A stretch of 64,000 nt of DNA, taken from Micromonospora sp. MP36 (GTDB taxonomy: Bacteria; Actinomycetota; Actinomycetes; Mycobacteriales; Micromonosporaceae). Below the pieces are notes generated by a model, which was not told where the DNA came from, ran no database searches, and saw only the letters and a program-made list of their open reading frames with translations. Numbering within the stretch: the first letter of the stretch is position 1; the number at the start of each line of letters is the position of its first letter. Location of the stretch: positions 143,004 through 207,003 of the forward strand of contig NZ_VSFA01000005.1 of assembly GCF_008119785.1 (NCBI RefSeq), written 5' to 3'. The position numbers and the translations under genes were made by a program. Shown piece by piece: positions 56,808 through 64,000 of this stretch.

Positions 56808-57286
56808 GGGACGCCGGGGCGGGGCCGACCCTGGTGCTGGTGGTCGCCGTCGGAGTGCTCGTCGCGACCGGCGTCACGCTGCTGCTGGAGCGGAGCCTGA
56901 CCCGGATCCTGCTCGGCGTCATCCTGCTCGGCAACGGGGTGAACCTGCTGATCCTGCTCGGCGGCCGGCCCGGCGGCCCGCCCCTGATCGGCGCCGGGCC
57001 GACCGGACGGATGAGCGACGCCCTGCCGCAGGCCATGGTGCTCACCGCCGTGGTGATCACGTTCGGGCTGACCGCGTTCCTGCTTGCCGTCGCCTACCGG
57101 AGCTGGTACCTCAGCGGCGACGACGAGGTGCAGGACGACCTAGAGGACCGGCAGATCGTCCGGCTCGCCGAGCGCGACGAGGTGTCCACCGCGGACCTCG
57201 GCGGCGAGGGGCCGAACAATGACCCGGAGCAGGTGGACCCGGGGCCGGCGCTGCGCCGGCTGCGCCGCCGCGGGGAAGAGTCGTGA
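56804..57286 (+). CDS. mrpC: Na+/H+ antiporter subunit C
   Basis: 160 residues, NuoK-like with three helices (~9-28, 33-53, 76-98). ILLGVILLGNGVNLLILLGG and LPQAMVLTAVVITFGLTAFLLAVAYR are the family core. The C-terminal 55 residues are a charged cytoplasmic tail longer than in Bacillus MrpC. ATGA overlap with mrpAB and GTGA overlap with mrpD show tight translational coupling. Confidence 0.93.
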   Translation: MRDAGAGPTLVLVVAVGVLVATGVTLLLERSLTRILLGVILLGNGVNLLILLGGRPGGPPLIGAGPTGRMSDALPQAMVLTAVVITFGLTAFLLAVAYRSWYLSGDDEVQDDLEDRQIVRLAERDEVSTADLGGEGPNNDPEQVDPGPALRRLRRRGEES

Positions 57287-58791
57287 CGTCCGCCCTGGTG
57301 CCGCTGCCGGTGGTGGTGCCGCTGCTCGGCGCCGCGCTCACCCTGATCCTGGCCAACCGGCCCCGCTGGCAGCGGACCGTCAGCGTGCTCGGCCTCGTCA
57401 CCACCCTGGCGGTCGCCGTGGTGCTGCTCGTCGCGGCATACCGGCACGGGCCGGTGGTGGTCCGGGTCGGCGACTGGCCCCCGCCGGTCGGCATCGTGCT
57501 GGTCGCCGACCAGTTGGCCGCGCTGATGCTGGTGGTCTCCTCGGCGGTGACCCTCTGCGTGCTGCTCTACTCGATCGGCCAGGGGCGCGGGGAGACCACC
57601 GAGGCCGCCCCGGTGAACATCTACCACCCCACCTACCTGGTGCTGACCGCCGGCGTGACCAACGCGTTCCTCGCCGGGGACCTGTTCAACCTCTTCGTCG
57701 GCTTCGAGATCCTGCTGGCCGCCAGCTTCGTGCTGATCACCCTCGGCAGCACGGAGACGCGCATCCGGACCGGCGCGACGTACGTGGTGGTCAGCATCCT
57801 CTCCTCGATGATCTTCCTGGCCGCCGTGGGACTGGTGTACGCGGCCACGGGCACCGTCAACATGGCCCAGCTCGCCGGGCGGCTGGACGCCCTGCCGGCC
57901 GGCGTACGCCTGGCGTTGCAGCTGATCCTGCTGCTCGCGTTCGGCATCAAGGCGGCGGTCTTCCCGCTCTCCGCCTGGCTGCCGGACAGCTACCCGACCG
58001 CGCCGGCCCCGGTGACCGCGGTCTTCGCCGGCCTGCTCACCAAGGTCGGCGTGTACGCGATCATCCGCACCGAGACCCTGCTCTTCCCCGGCGGTCAGGT
58101 CTCCGGCCTGCTCATGGTGGTGGCCGGGCTGACCATGGTGGTCGGCATCCTCGGCGCGGTCGCCCAGTCCGACATGAAGCGGCTCTTCTCCTTCACCCTG
58201 CTCAGCCACATCGGCTACATGATCTACGGGGTGGGGCTGACCACCGTCGCCGGACTCACCGGGGCGATCTTCTACGTGGTGCACCACATCACCATCCAGA
58301 CCACCCTCTTCCTGGTCGCTGGCCTGGTCGAGGAGCGGGCCGGCAGCACCGACCTGCGCCGGCTGGGCGGGCTGGCCCGGGTCGCCCCGCTGCTCGGCGT
58401 GCTCTTCTTCGTCCCGGCGATGAACCTGGCCGGCATCCCGCCGTTCTCCGGCTTCCTCGGCAAGCTCGGCCTGCTCCAGGCCGGCGTGGCGGCCGGCGGG
58501 GTGCTGCCCGGGGTGCTGGTCGCCGCGGGGACGGTGACCAGCCTGCTCACCCTCTACGCCGCGTCCCGGGTGTGGAACATCGCGTTCTGGCGGGCGCCCC
58601 GGCTGGCCCCCTCCACCCCGGCCGTCCGGCTGCCCGCGCTGATGGTCGGCGCCACCGCCGCCCTGGTGGCGCTCGGCGTGGCGCTCACCCTGGCCGCCGG
58701 GCCGCTGTTCCGGGTCACCGCGGACGCCGCCGGCGACCTGCGGCAACGCACCCCGTACGTCCGCGCCGTGCTGCCGGCGGGCGCCCCGTGA
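57283..58791 (+). CDS. mrpD: Na+/H+ antiporter subunit D
   Basis: 502 residues, about 14 helices, the second ND2/ND4-like proton channel of the complex. FLAGDLFNLFVGFEILLAASFVLI near 122 carries the conserved Glu of helix 5. IKAAVFPLSAWLPDSYPTAPAPVTAVFAGLLTKVGVYAIIR near 220 carries the conserved Lys residues. GIPPFSGFLGKLGLLQAG near 383 completes the pattern. Part of the mrp operon, 4-base overlaps on both sides. Confidence 0.95.
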   Translation: MTSALVPLPVVVPLLGAALTLILANRPRWQRTVSVLGLVTTLAVAVVLLVAAYRHGPVVVRVGDWPPPVGIVLVADQLAALMLVVSSAVTLCVLLYSIGQGRGETTEAAPVNIYHPTYLVLTAGVTNAFLAGDLFNLFVGFEILLAASFVLITLGSTETRIRTGATYVVVSILSSMIFLAAVGLVYAATGTVNMAQLAGRLDALPAGVRLALQLILLLAFGIKAAVFPLSAWLPDSYPTAPAPVTAVFAGLLTKVGVYAIIRTETLLFPGGQVSGLLMVVAGLTMVVGILGAVAQSDMKRLFSFTLLSHIGYMIYGVGLTTVAGLTGAIFYVVHHITIQTTLFLVAGLVEERAGSTDLRRLGGLARVAPLLGVLFFVPAMNLAGIPPFSGFLGKLGLLQAGVAAGGVLPGVLVAAGTVTSLLTLYAASRVWNIAFWRAPRLAPSTPAVRLPALMVGATAALVALGVALTLAAGPLFRVTADAAGDLRQRTPYVRAVLPAGAP

Positions 58792-59438
58792 CCGGCGACC
58801 CGCCCCCCGGTCCCCGAGACCGCGACGGGCGCCCGGCGGAGCGCCCGCCGCCGGGCGACCAGGGCCCCGCAGCGCCGGCCATCGGGCGCGGCGGGCGGCG
58901 CCGCGACCAGGCCGTCGCGCTCGGCTGGCTGGCGGCGATCTGGCTGCTGCTCTGGGGGGATCTCTCCTGGGACAACCTGCTCGGCGGGATCCTCGTCGGC
59001 GCGGCCGTGCTGGTGTTCTTCCCGCTCCCGCCGGTCACCTTCGGCGGTCGGCTCCGGCCCGGCGCGCTGCTGGTCCTCGCGATCACCTTCGTCGGCGAGC
59101 TGGTCAGCGCCAGCGTGCACGTCGCCGCCATCGCGGTCCGCCCCGGCTACCGGCCGCGCGGCGCGATCATCGCGGTGCCGCTGCGGATCCGCACCGACCT
59201 CAACCTGGCGCTCACCGCCGAGCTGATCTCCCTGGTCCCGGGCACCCTGATCCTCGAGGTGGACCGCGACCACGGCGTCCTCTACGTGCACGTCCTCGAC
59301 GTCCGCGGCCCCGAGGACCTGACCGGCAGCCGGGAGCGCGTCCTCGCCGTCGAGCGGCGCGTCGTCCGCGCGGTCGGCTCCCCCCAGGAAGTACGCCAGC
59401 TCACCGTCGAACCCGTCGACAGGAGGACCAGTCCGTGA
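58788..59438 (+). CDS. mrpE: Na+/H+ antiporter subunit E
   Basis: 216 residues. An extra 45-residue Pro/Arg/Gly-rich cytoplasmic N-terminus precedes two or three helices (~45-95). The conserved MrpE soluble domain follows (RTDLNLALTAELISLVPGTLILEVDRDHGVLYVHVLDV, ~140-180). The usual length is about 160, so the N-terminal extension is the only oddity; a later start is possible, but GTG 58788 gives the GTGA overlap with mrpD seen throughout this operon. Confidence 0.9.
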   Translation: MTGDPPPGPRDRDGRPAERPPPGDQGPAAPAIGRGGRRRDQAVALGWLAAIWLLLWGDLSWDNLLGGILVGAAVLVFFPLPPVTFGGRLRPGALLVLAITFVGELVSASVHVAAIAVRPGYRPRGAIIAVPLRIRTDLNLALTAELISLVPGTLILEVDRDHGVLYVHVLDVRGPEDLTGSRERVLAVERRVVRAVGSPQEVRQLTVEPVDRRTSP

Positions 59439-59698
59439 TCACCTTCCTCGCCGTCGCGCTGACCGTGCTGATCTCGGTCACCGCGCTGCTCGCCCTGGCC
59501 CGCATCTACCGCGGACCGTCGCTGCTCGACCGGGTCGTCGCCGCCGACCTGCTGCTCTCCACCATGCTGGCCGCGGTGGCCGTGGAGGCGGCGATCAACC
59601 GGCACGCCACCACGCTGCCCGTCCTGGTGGTGCTCTCCCTGCTCGGCTTCGTCGGGTCGGTCTCCCTGGTCCGGTTCGCCGTCCGCGAGGTGGCCTGA
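59435..59698 (+). CDS. mrpF: Na+/H+ antiporter subunit F
   Basis: 87 residues, three helices. ALARIYRGPSLLDRVVAADLLLSTMLAAVAVEA is the family block, with the GPS-x-DRVVA motif. GTG start overlaps the mrpE stop; Shine-Dalgarno AGGAGGACC is strong. Stop and mrpG start share one base. Confidence 0.93.
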   Translation: MITFLAVALTVLISVTALLALARIYRGPSLLDRVVAADLLLSTMLAAVAVEAAINRHATTLPVLVVLSLLGFVGSVSLVRFAVREVA

Positions 59699-60027
59699 TG
59701 GCTGCCGTCGCCGACTGGCTCGGCGCCGCCTTCCTGCTGGCCGGGGCGCTGCTCGGGCTGGCCGCCGGGATCGGCGTGCTGCGCTTCCCCGACGTGCTCG
59801 ACCGGATGCACGCCGCCACCAAACCGCAGGTCCTCGGCGTGCTGCTGCTGCTCGCCGGGGTGGCGCTGCGCCTGCGTACGCCGGCCGACCTGGGGACGAT
59901 CGGACTGGTCGCGGTCTTCCAACTGGCCACCGCGCCGGTCGCCGCACAGATGATCGGACGGGCCGCGTACCGGTCGGGCCGGGTCGACCCGGCCCTGCTC
60001 GACGCCGACGAGCTGGCCGGCCGGTGA
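59698..60027 (+). CDS. mrpG: Na+/H+ antiporter subunit G
   Basis: 109 residues, three helices, last gene of the operon. GIGVLRFPDVLDRMHAATKPQVLGVLLLLAGVALRL (~27-62) is the PhaG/MnhG core. The C-terminal tail ends ALLDADELAGR, where its last codons and stop are part of a 24-base direct repeat that recurs just downstream. Confidence 0.93.
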   Translation: MAAVADWLGAAFLLAGALLGLAAGIGVLRFPDVLDRMHAATKPQVLGVLLLLAGVALRLRTPADLGTIGLVAVFQLATAPVAAQMIGRAAYRSGRVDPALLDADELAGR

Positions 60028-60067
60028 ACCGGACGCGACGACCCTGGCCGGCCGGTGAACCGGACGC
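60013..60067. repeat. 24-bp direct repeat at the end of mrpG
   Basis: CTGGCCGGCCGGTGAACCGG plus ACGC occurs at 60013-60036 and 60044-60067. Each copy holds the hairpin CCGGT-GA-ACCGG. The second copy is outside the gene; likely a local duplication of the operon's end hairpin. Confidence 0.7.
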
Positions 60068-60219
60068 CGGGGAGCTTCCCGGCACCCTCAGCGGACGTAC
60101 AGCCAGCGCCGATAAAATGGCCGCATGATCGACTCCTCTGCCCAGGAGGGCAGCAGTAGCCAGCCGGGTCATGCCCGGCAATCCCCAGTCCCGACGGCCC
60201 CGGGAGCCCTGAGCGTCCC

Positions 60220-61575
60220 GTGCTGATCCTCGTCGGACTCGTTCTCATCATCGTGCTCACCGCCGCCACCGGTTACTTCGTGGCCCAGGAGTTCGGCTAC
60301 GTCGCCGTGGACCGGGGCAAGCTCAAGCAGCTCGCCGACGGCGGCGACCAAGCCGCCGCCCGGGCCCTGGAGGTGACCGGACGGCTGTCGTTCATGCTGT
60401 CCGGCGCCCAGCTCGGTATCACCGTGACCGCCCTGCTGGTCGGTTACGCCGCCGAGCCGTACCTGGGCGCCGGGCTGGCCGACCTGCTCGGCGTCGCCGG
60501 CCTCTCCACGCCGGTCGCGCTGCCGCTGTCGGTGGCGCTCGCCCTGATCATCGCCACCGTGGTGCAGATGGTCCTCGGTGAGCTCGCCCCGAAGAACCTG
60601 GCCATCGCCCGAGCCGAGCCGCTCGCCCGGGCCCTGGCCCGGTCCACCCTGATCTACCTCAAGCTGGCCGGACCGGTCATCACGCTCTTCGACCGGGCCG
60701 CCGTACGACTGCTGCGCCGGGTCGGCATCGAGCCGATCGAGGAGCTGCCCAGCGGCGCCACCCCGGAGGACCTGGAGCAGATCATCGCCGAGTCCCGGGA
60801 GGAGGGGCACCTCGACGCCGCGATGTCCGACCTGCTCGACCGGGGCCTCGACTTCCGCGAGCTGACCGCCGGGGAGGCCATGGTTCCCCGGGTCGACGTG
60901 CACACCGTACGGGCCGACGAGCCGGTCAGCCGGGTCGTCGAGCTGCTGGACACCGGCCACTCCCGGTTCCCGGTCCGGGGCGCCGAGGGCGTCGACGACC
61001 TGGTCGGCGTGGTCGGCATCGCCGACGTGCTGGGGGTGCCGCCGGCCGAGCGGGCCACCACCCGGGTCGAGGCGGTGGCCACACCCCCGCTGCTGGTGCC
61101 GGAGACGCTGCCGTTGCCGACGGTGCTGGACCGGCTCCGGGTCGGGCACCGGCAGCTCGCCTGCGTGGTCGACGAGTACGGCGGCTTCGCCGGCGTGATC
61201 ACGCTGGAGGACATCGCCGAGGAGTTGGTCGGGCCGATCCGCGACGAGGACGACCCGCCGGAGCGGGCCCCGGCGCGGCAGGACGACGGCTCCTGGGTGG
61301 TGCCCGCCCGCTGGCGGATCGACGAGGTCGCCGACAGCACCGGCATCGCGCTGCCCGAGGCACCCGAGTACGACACGCTCTCCGGGCTGGTCATGCGGGA
61401 GCTGGGCCGGGTGCCCGAGGTCGGCGACCGGCTGGAGATCAGCCTCGCCGTCGACGGCGAGCTGCCCGACGTCGAGCCTCGCGCCCTGGTCGAGGTGCTG
61501 GCCGTGGACCGGCACGTCGCCGACTCCGTCCGGCTCCGGATGGCCGTCGCCGAGCGCGGGGAGGAGGCGGCATGA
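60220..61575 (+). CDS. CNNM/CorC-type (hemolysin family) transporter with CBS and CorC_HlyC domains
   Basis: 451 residues. An N-terminal CNNM/DUF21 membrane domain (~1-170, GAQLGITVTALLVGYAAEP and VLGELAPKNLAIARAE) is followed by two CBS domains (~200-335; MVPRVDVHTVRADEPVS and LACVVDEYGGFAGVITLEDIAEELVG). A CorC_HlyC domain (~355-445) ends the protein. The family handles Mg2+/Co2+ efflux or related cation homeostasis, sensed by nucleotide binding at CBS. GTG start, 192 bases after mrpG. Pairs with the next, shorter paralogue, probably as a heterodimer (inference). Confidence 0.88.
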   Translation: MLILVGLVLIIVLTAATGYFVAQEFGYVAVDRGKLKQLADGGDQAAARALEVTGRLSFMLSGAQLGITVTALLVGYAAEPYLGAGLADLLGVAGLSTPVALPLSVALALIIATVVQMVLGELAPKNLAIARAEPLARALARSTLIYLKLAGPVITLFDRAAVRLLRRVGIEPIEELPSGATPEDLEQIIAESREEGHLDAAMSDLLDRGLDFRELTAGEAMVPRVDVHTVRADEPVSRVVELLDTGHSRFPVRGAEGVDDLVGVVGIADVLGVPPAERATTRVEAVATPPLLVPETLPLPTVLDRLRVGHRQLACVVDEYGGFAGVITLEDIAEELVGPIRDEDDPPERAPARQDDGSWVVPARWRIDEVADSTGIALPEAPEYDTLSGLVMRELGRVPEVGDRLEISLAVDGELPDVEPRALVEVLAVDRHVADSVRLRMAVAERGEEAA

Positions 61576-61613
61576 GCGAGCGGAGCGAGCGAACCGTGGG
61601 GTTCGGTGCTCAT
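61572..61613. repeat. GAGCGAGCGGAGCGAGCGAAC element between the paralogues
   Basis: A nested palindrome: ATGAGC...GCTCAT outside and CGAACC...GGTTCG inside, with GAGCGAGCG repeated. It starts on the stop codon of the first gene. It is flanked by a direct repeat of about 25 bases (CCGAGCGCGGGGAGG(A/T)GGCGGCATGA, near 61551 and 61620). Confidence 0.65.
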
Positions 61614-61642
61614 GGCGACGCCGAGCGCGGGGAGGTGGCGGC

Positions 61643-62707
61643 ATGACCCCGGGGTTCGCGCTGTTCTTCTCCGTGGTGCTGCTGGCGCTCAACGGCTTCT
61701 TCGTGGCCGCCGAGTTCGCCCTGGTCGCGGCCAAGCGCTACCGCTTGGAGCAGATGGCGGCCGGCGGCGGCCGGGCGGCCCGCGCGGCGCTGGACGGCGT
61801 CCGCGAGCTGAGCCTGATGCTGGCCGGCGCCCAGCTCGGCATCACCCTGTGCACCCTGGGTCTGGGTGCCCTCGCCGAACCCGCGATCGAGCGCCTGATC
61901 AGCCCGCTGTTGCACGCGGTGGGGCTGCCGCTGGCGGCCAGCCACCTGGTGGCGCTGCTCTTCGCGCTCGCCCTGGTGACCTTCCTGCACCTGGTGGTCG
62001 GCGAGATGGCCCCGAAGTCGTGGGCGATCACCGACGCGGAGCGCTCGGCCACGCTGCTGGCGCTGCCGTTCCGGGCCTTCGCGCGGGTGGCCCGCCCGGT
62101 GCTCTCCGCGCTGAACGCGCTGGCCAACGCGGTCCTGCGGCTGGTCGGCGTACGCCAGCAGGACCAGCTCGCCCAGGTGCACGGCCCGGACGAGCTGCGC
62201 ATCCTGCTGGAGCAGTCCCGCGAGCACGGGCTGCTCGGCGCCGAGCAGCACCAGATGCTGACCAGCATGCTGGAGCTGCAGGGCACCACGGTGGCGCAGG
62301 TGATGGAGCCGTTCGACCGGATCGTCACGGTACGCCGGGAGGACACCGCCGAGCGGATCGAGCACGTCTCCCGGGACAGCGGCCGGTCGCGGCTGGCCGT
62401 GGTCGACGCCGGGGGCGAGGTGTGCGGCCTCGTGCACGTCCGCGAGGCGGTCCGGGCGGTCACCACGGGCCGGCCGGCGACCGCCGGTGAGCTGATGACC
62501 CCGGCGTTCACGCTGCCTGCCGGGGCGTCGGTCACCGAGGCGGTGGCGGCCATGCGGGGCCGGCAGGCCCAGTTGGCGCTGGTCCGCAACGGTGGCGGCC
62601 CGACCCGGCCGCTCGGCTTCGTCGCCTTGGAGGACCTGCTGGAGGAGGTCATCGGCGAGTTCGACGACGAAACCGACCCGGTGCCCCGGGGTCGCCGCCT
62701 ACGCTGA
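61643..62707 (+). CDS. CNNM-type transporter, short paralogue without CorC_HlyC domain
   Basis: 354 residues. CNNM/DUF21 domain (~1-180: NGFFVAAEFALVAAKRYRLEQMA, GAQLGITLCTLGLGALAEP, VVGEMAPKSWAITDAE), then two CBS domains (~205-340, MEPFDRIVTVRREDTAE, FVALEDLLEEVIGEFDDE). It ends there, so the C-terminal CorC_HlyC domain of its upstream sister is absent. The Shine-Dalgarno GGGGAGG lies in a duplicated copy of the sister's 3' end. Tandem long-plus-short pairs of this kind are frequent in actinobacteria. Confidence 0.88.
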   Translation: MTPGFALFFSVVLLALNGFFVAAEFALVAAKRYRLEQMAAGGGRAARAALDGVRELSLMLAGAQLGITLCTLGLGALAEPAIERLISPLLHAVGLPLAASHLVALLFALALVTFLHLVVGEMAPKSWAITDAERSATLLALPFRAFARVARPVLSALNALANAVLRLVGVRQQDQLAQVHGPDELRILLEQSREHGLLGAEQHQMLTSMLELQGTTVAQVMEPFDRIVTVRREDTAERIEHVSRDSGRSRLAVVDAGGEVCGLVHVREAVRAVTTGRPATAGELMTPAFTLPAGASVTEAVAAMRGRQAQLALVRNGGGPTRPLGFVALEDLLEEVIGEFDDETDPVPRGRRLR

Positions 62708-62856
62708 CGGTCCCGTCCCACCCCGTCCGGCCGCCGGGTCCCTCGGACCCGGCGGCCGACCCGTCTCCGGACCCCCGCGGCTCCACATCGCCGAAGTGGC
62801 GGTGTCTGGCCGCCCGGACACCCCCACGTCGCCGATCTGGCGAGGGACCCGGACGG

Positions 62857-62948
62857 GCGGGGGACCCGGCCAGCGAGGCCCGGGCGGCGCGGGCCCGGGC
62901 GGGCGGGGGACCCGGCCAGCGAGGCCCGGGCGGCGCGGGCCCGGGCGG
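62857..62948. repeat. Two tandem copies of a 46-nt GC-rich repeat in a gene-free stretch
   Basis: The 307 bases from 62708 to 63014 contain no gene. A 46-base unit (GGGCGGGGGACCCGGCCAGC and onward) occurs at 62857-62902 and 62903-62948, with a decayed third piece after it. Upstream, two ATCGCCGAAGTGGCG / GTCGCCGATCTGGCG segments also look duplicated. Confidence 0.7.
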
Positions 62949-63014
62949 CGCGGCCCGGGCTGGCAAGGTTGGTCAGGCAGGAGTGCCCGCCCGGCGAGCG
63001 GGAATGCCGGCGGC

Positions 63015-64000
63015 ATGCGGCTGACCGGGGTGTCGTCGGAGTCCGTCTGGACCGGGCTCTCGGTGAGCACCACCGTGACCAACCCCAGCACCCGACCGGG
63101 GCTGCGGCTACCCGGCCGGGTGACCCTCACCGCCGGGGGCGAGGACTTGCCGGTCCGGCACGTCCGGCTCGGGCTGGTCGCCCAGCTCGAACCGGAGGAC
63201 CCGGACGCGCCGCGCCGGTTGGTGCAGTACCACCAGATGCCGGTCGCCGGCCGGTTCGTGGTGCCGGCCGGGCGGCGGCGGGCGGTGGACTTCGCCTTCC
63301 CGCTGCCCTGGGAGAGCCCGGTGACCATGTTCGGCGGGGTCCCGCTGATGAGCCTGCGCACCGGGCTGCGTACCGAGGTGTCCGTCGATCCGGACCTGGA
63401 CCAGGGCGCCATGGTGCCGGTCTTCATCCACCCGCTCCCCGTCCAGCAGGGCGTCCTGTCCGCGCTGGACACCCTCGGGTTCGTGATGCGGCAGGCGGGC
63501 CTACAGCACGGCCGGCTGCCCGGCGTGGAGCAGACCCTGCCGTTCTACGAGCGGCTGGGCTACTGGGCGGCGCCGCTGTACGCCGGCCCGATCACCGAGC
63601 TGGAAGTGATCTTCGTGACCAACGCGGCGGGGCTGGAGGTGCTGCTCTGGATGGACCGGCGGCTCTCCCTGGCCGGAGTCACCCACCAGAGCATCAGCCG
63701 GTTCCGGGTCTGGCACGCCGGGGCCGGGCAACGGGACTGGGTGGCCACCGTGGACGGCTGGCTGCGGCACGCGATCGACCGGCACGCCGCGGCCGCCGCG
63801 CACGCCGACTGGTCCGCCATGATCCGGGAGTCCGCGCACGTCAGCCGCCACCCGGACGAGCCGGTCCAGCCGGGCTTCGGCCTGCAGGGCACGGCCGGCG
63901 GGGGCGGCGGCATCGGCGGGGGGGGGGGGGGAGGGGGCCCCGCCCCCCCCCCGCCCCGGGCGGGGGCGGCCGGCGGCCGCGCCCAGGAGGCGAGGGGGGG
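63015..64000 (+). CDS. Spo0M-like sporulation-control protein, 3' end open
   Basis: Reading from ATG 63015 the frame is open to the window edge, at least 328 codons. The beta-rich arrestin-like N-terminal half (SVSTTVTNPSTRPGLRLPGRVTLTAGGEDLPVRHVRLGLVAQLE) matches the Spo0M family. The C-terminal half includes LPFYERLGYWAAPLYAGPITELEVIFVTNAAGLEVLLWMDRR. From about residue 296 the sequence turns into Gly/Pro runs encoded by poly-G/poly-C, so the C-terminus is not reliable. Spo0M proteins modulate sporulation in Bacillus; the actinobacterial role is not established. Confidence 0.75.
   Translation, partial: MRLTGVSSESVWTGLSVSTTVTNPSTRPGLRLPGRVTLTAGGEDLPVRHVRLGLVAQLEPEDPDAPRRLVQYHQMPVAGRFVVPAGRRRAVDFAFPLPWESPVTMFGGVPLMSLRTGLRTEVSVDPDLDQGAMVPVFIHPLPVQQGVLSALDTLGFVMRQAGLQHGRLPGVEQTLPFYERLGYWAAPLYAGPITELEVIFVTNAAGLEVLLWMDRRLSLAGVTHQSISRFRVWHAGAGQRDWVATVDGWLRHAIDRHAAAAAHADWSAMIRESAHVSRHPDEPVQPGFGLQGTAGGGGGIGGGGGGGGPAPPPPRAGAAGGRAQEARG
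63912..64000. other. Low-complexity poly-G/poly-C end, probably unreliable sequence
   Basis: Runs of 14 G and 10 C, with almost no A or T, begin abruptly inside a normal coding region. Typical of base-calling artefact at a contig end. Confidence 0.6.

Overview
The window is about 73% G+C, with strong third-position GC bias, many GTG starts and weak -35 boxes. Gene content and order point to a high-GC actinobacterium, most likely a Micromonosporaceae member such as Micromonospora (inference). No rRNA, tRNA, CRISPR array or phage was seen. The last ~90 bases look like poor sequence at a contig end.

Backbone, 1-37785. The order truB, ribF, rpsO, pnp, M16 protease, dapB, thyX, dapA, RNase J, ftsK, rimO, pgsA, cinA-like, clgR-like, pspA and pspM follows the conserved actinobacterial block known from M. 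tuberculosis (Rv2793c to Rv2743c). It covers RNA modification and decay, flavin cofactors, lysine/diaminopimelate and thymidylate synthesis, chromosome segregation and envelope stress. Accessory genes sit between these: a LacI-controlled sugar ABC importer divergent from a glycogen-debranching-type enzyme (10765-17372), three GNAT acetyltransferases, a GT87 glycosyltransferase, an AlkX/YcaQ-type glycosylase, a coupled pair of YbjN proteins, and a guanidine exporter with a guanidine-III riboswitch. Several genes have a TANNNT -10 box 6-9 nt before the start codon, as expected for leaderless mRNAs.

Accessory region, 37786-53755. A 1264-residue multicopper-oxidase-fold protein with three fibronectin type III domains has lost most canonical copper ligands. 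It carries two in-frame 60-nt copies of a dispersed repeat that also occurs in an intergenic region near 19.9 kb. Then come Nei2, a SAM hydrolase, a lone frameshifted tnpB element with a TTGAT target motif and a right-end hairpin, a GNAT, the giant helicase Lhr, a small unknown protein behind two operator-like palindromes, and a divergent MFS exporter/CGNR regulator pair.

Ion transport region, 53756-62707. A compact mrp (Na+/H+ antiporter) operon with MrpA and MrpB fused runs as A/B-C-D-E-F-G with 1-4 nt overlaps. Two tandem CNNM/CorC-type transporters follow, then a Spo0M-like sporulation protein that is open at the window end.

Most novel points: the dispersed repeat translated inside the copper-less oxidase, the tnpB element with its frameshift and probable omega-RNA end, and several unassigned palindromic operators. 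The guanidine-III riboswitch/Gdx pair is the best-supported regulatory element.
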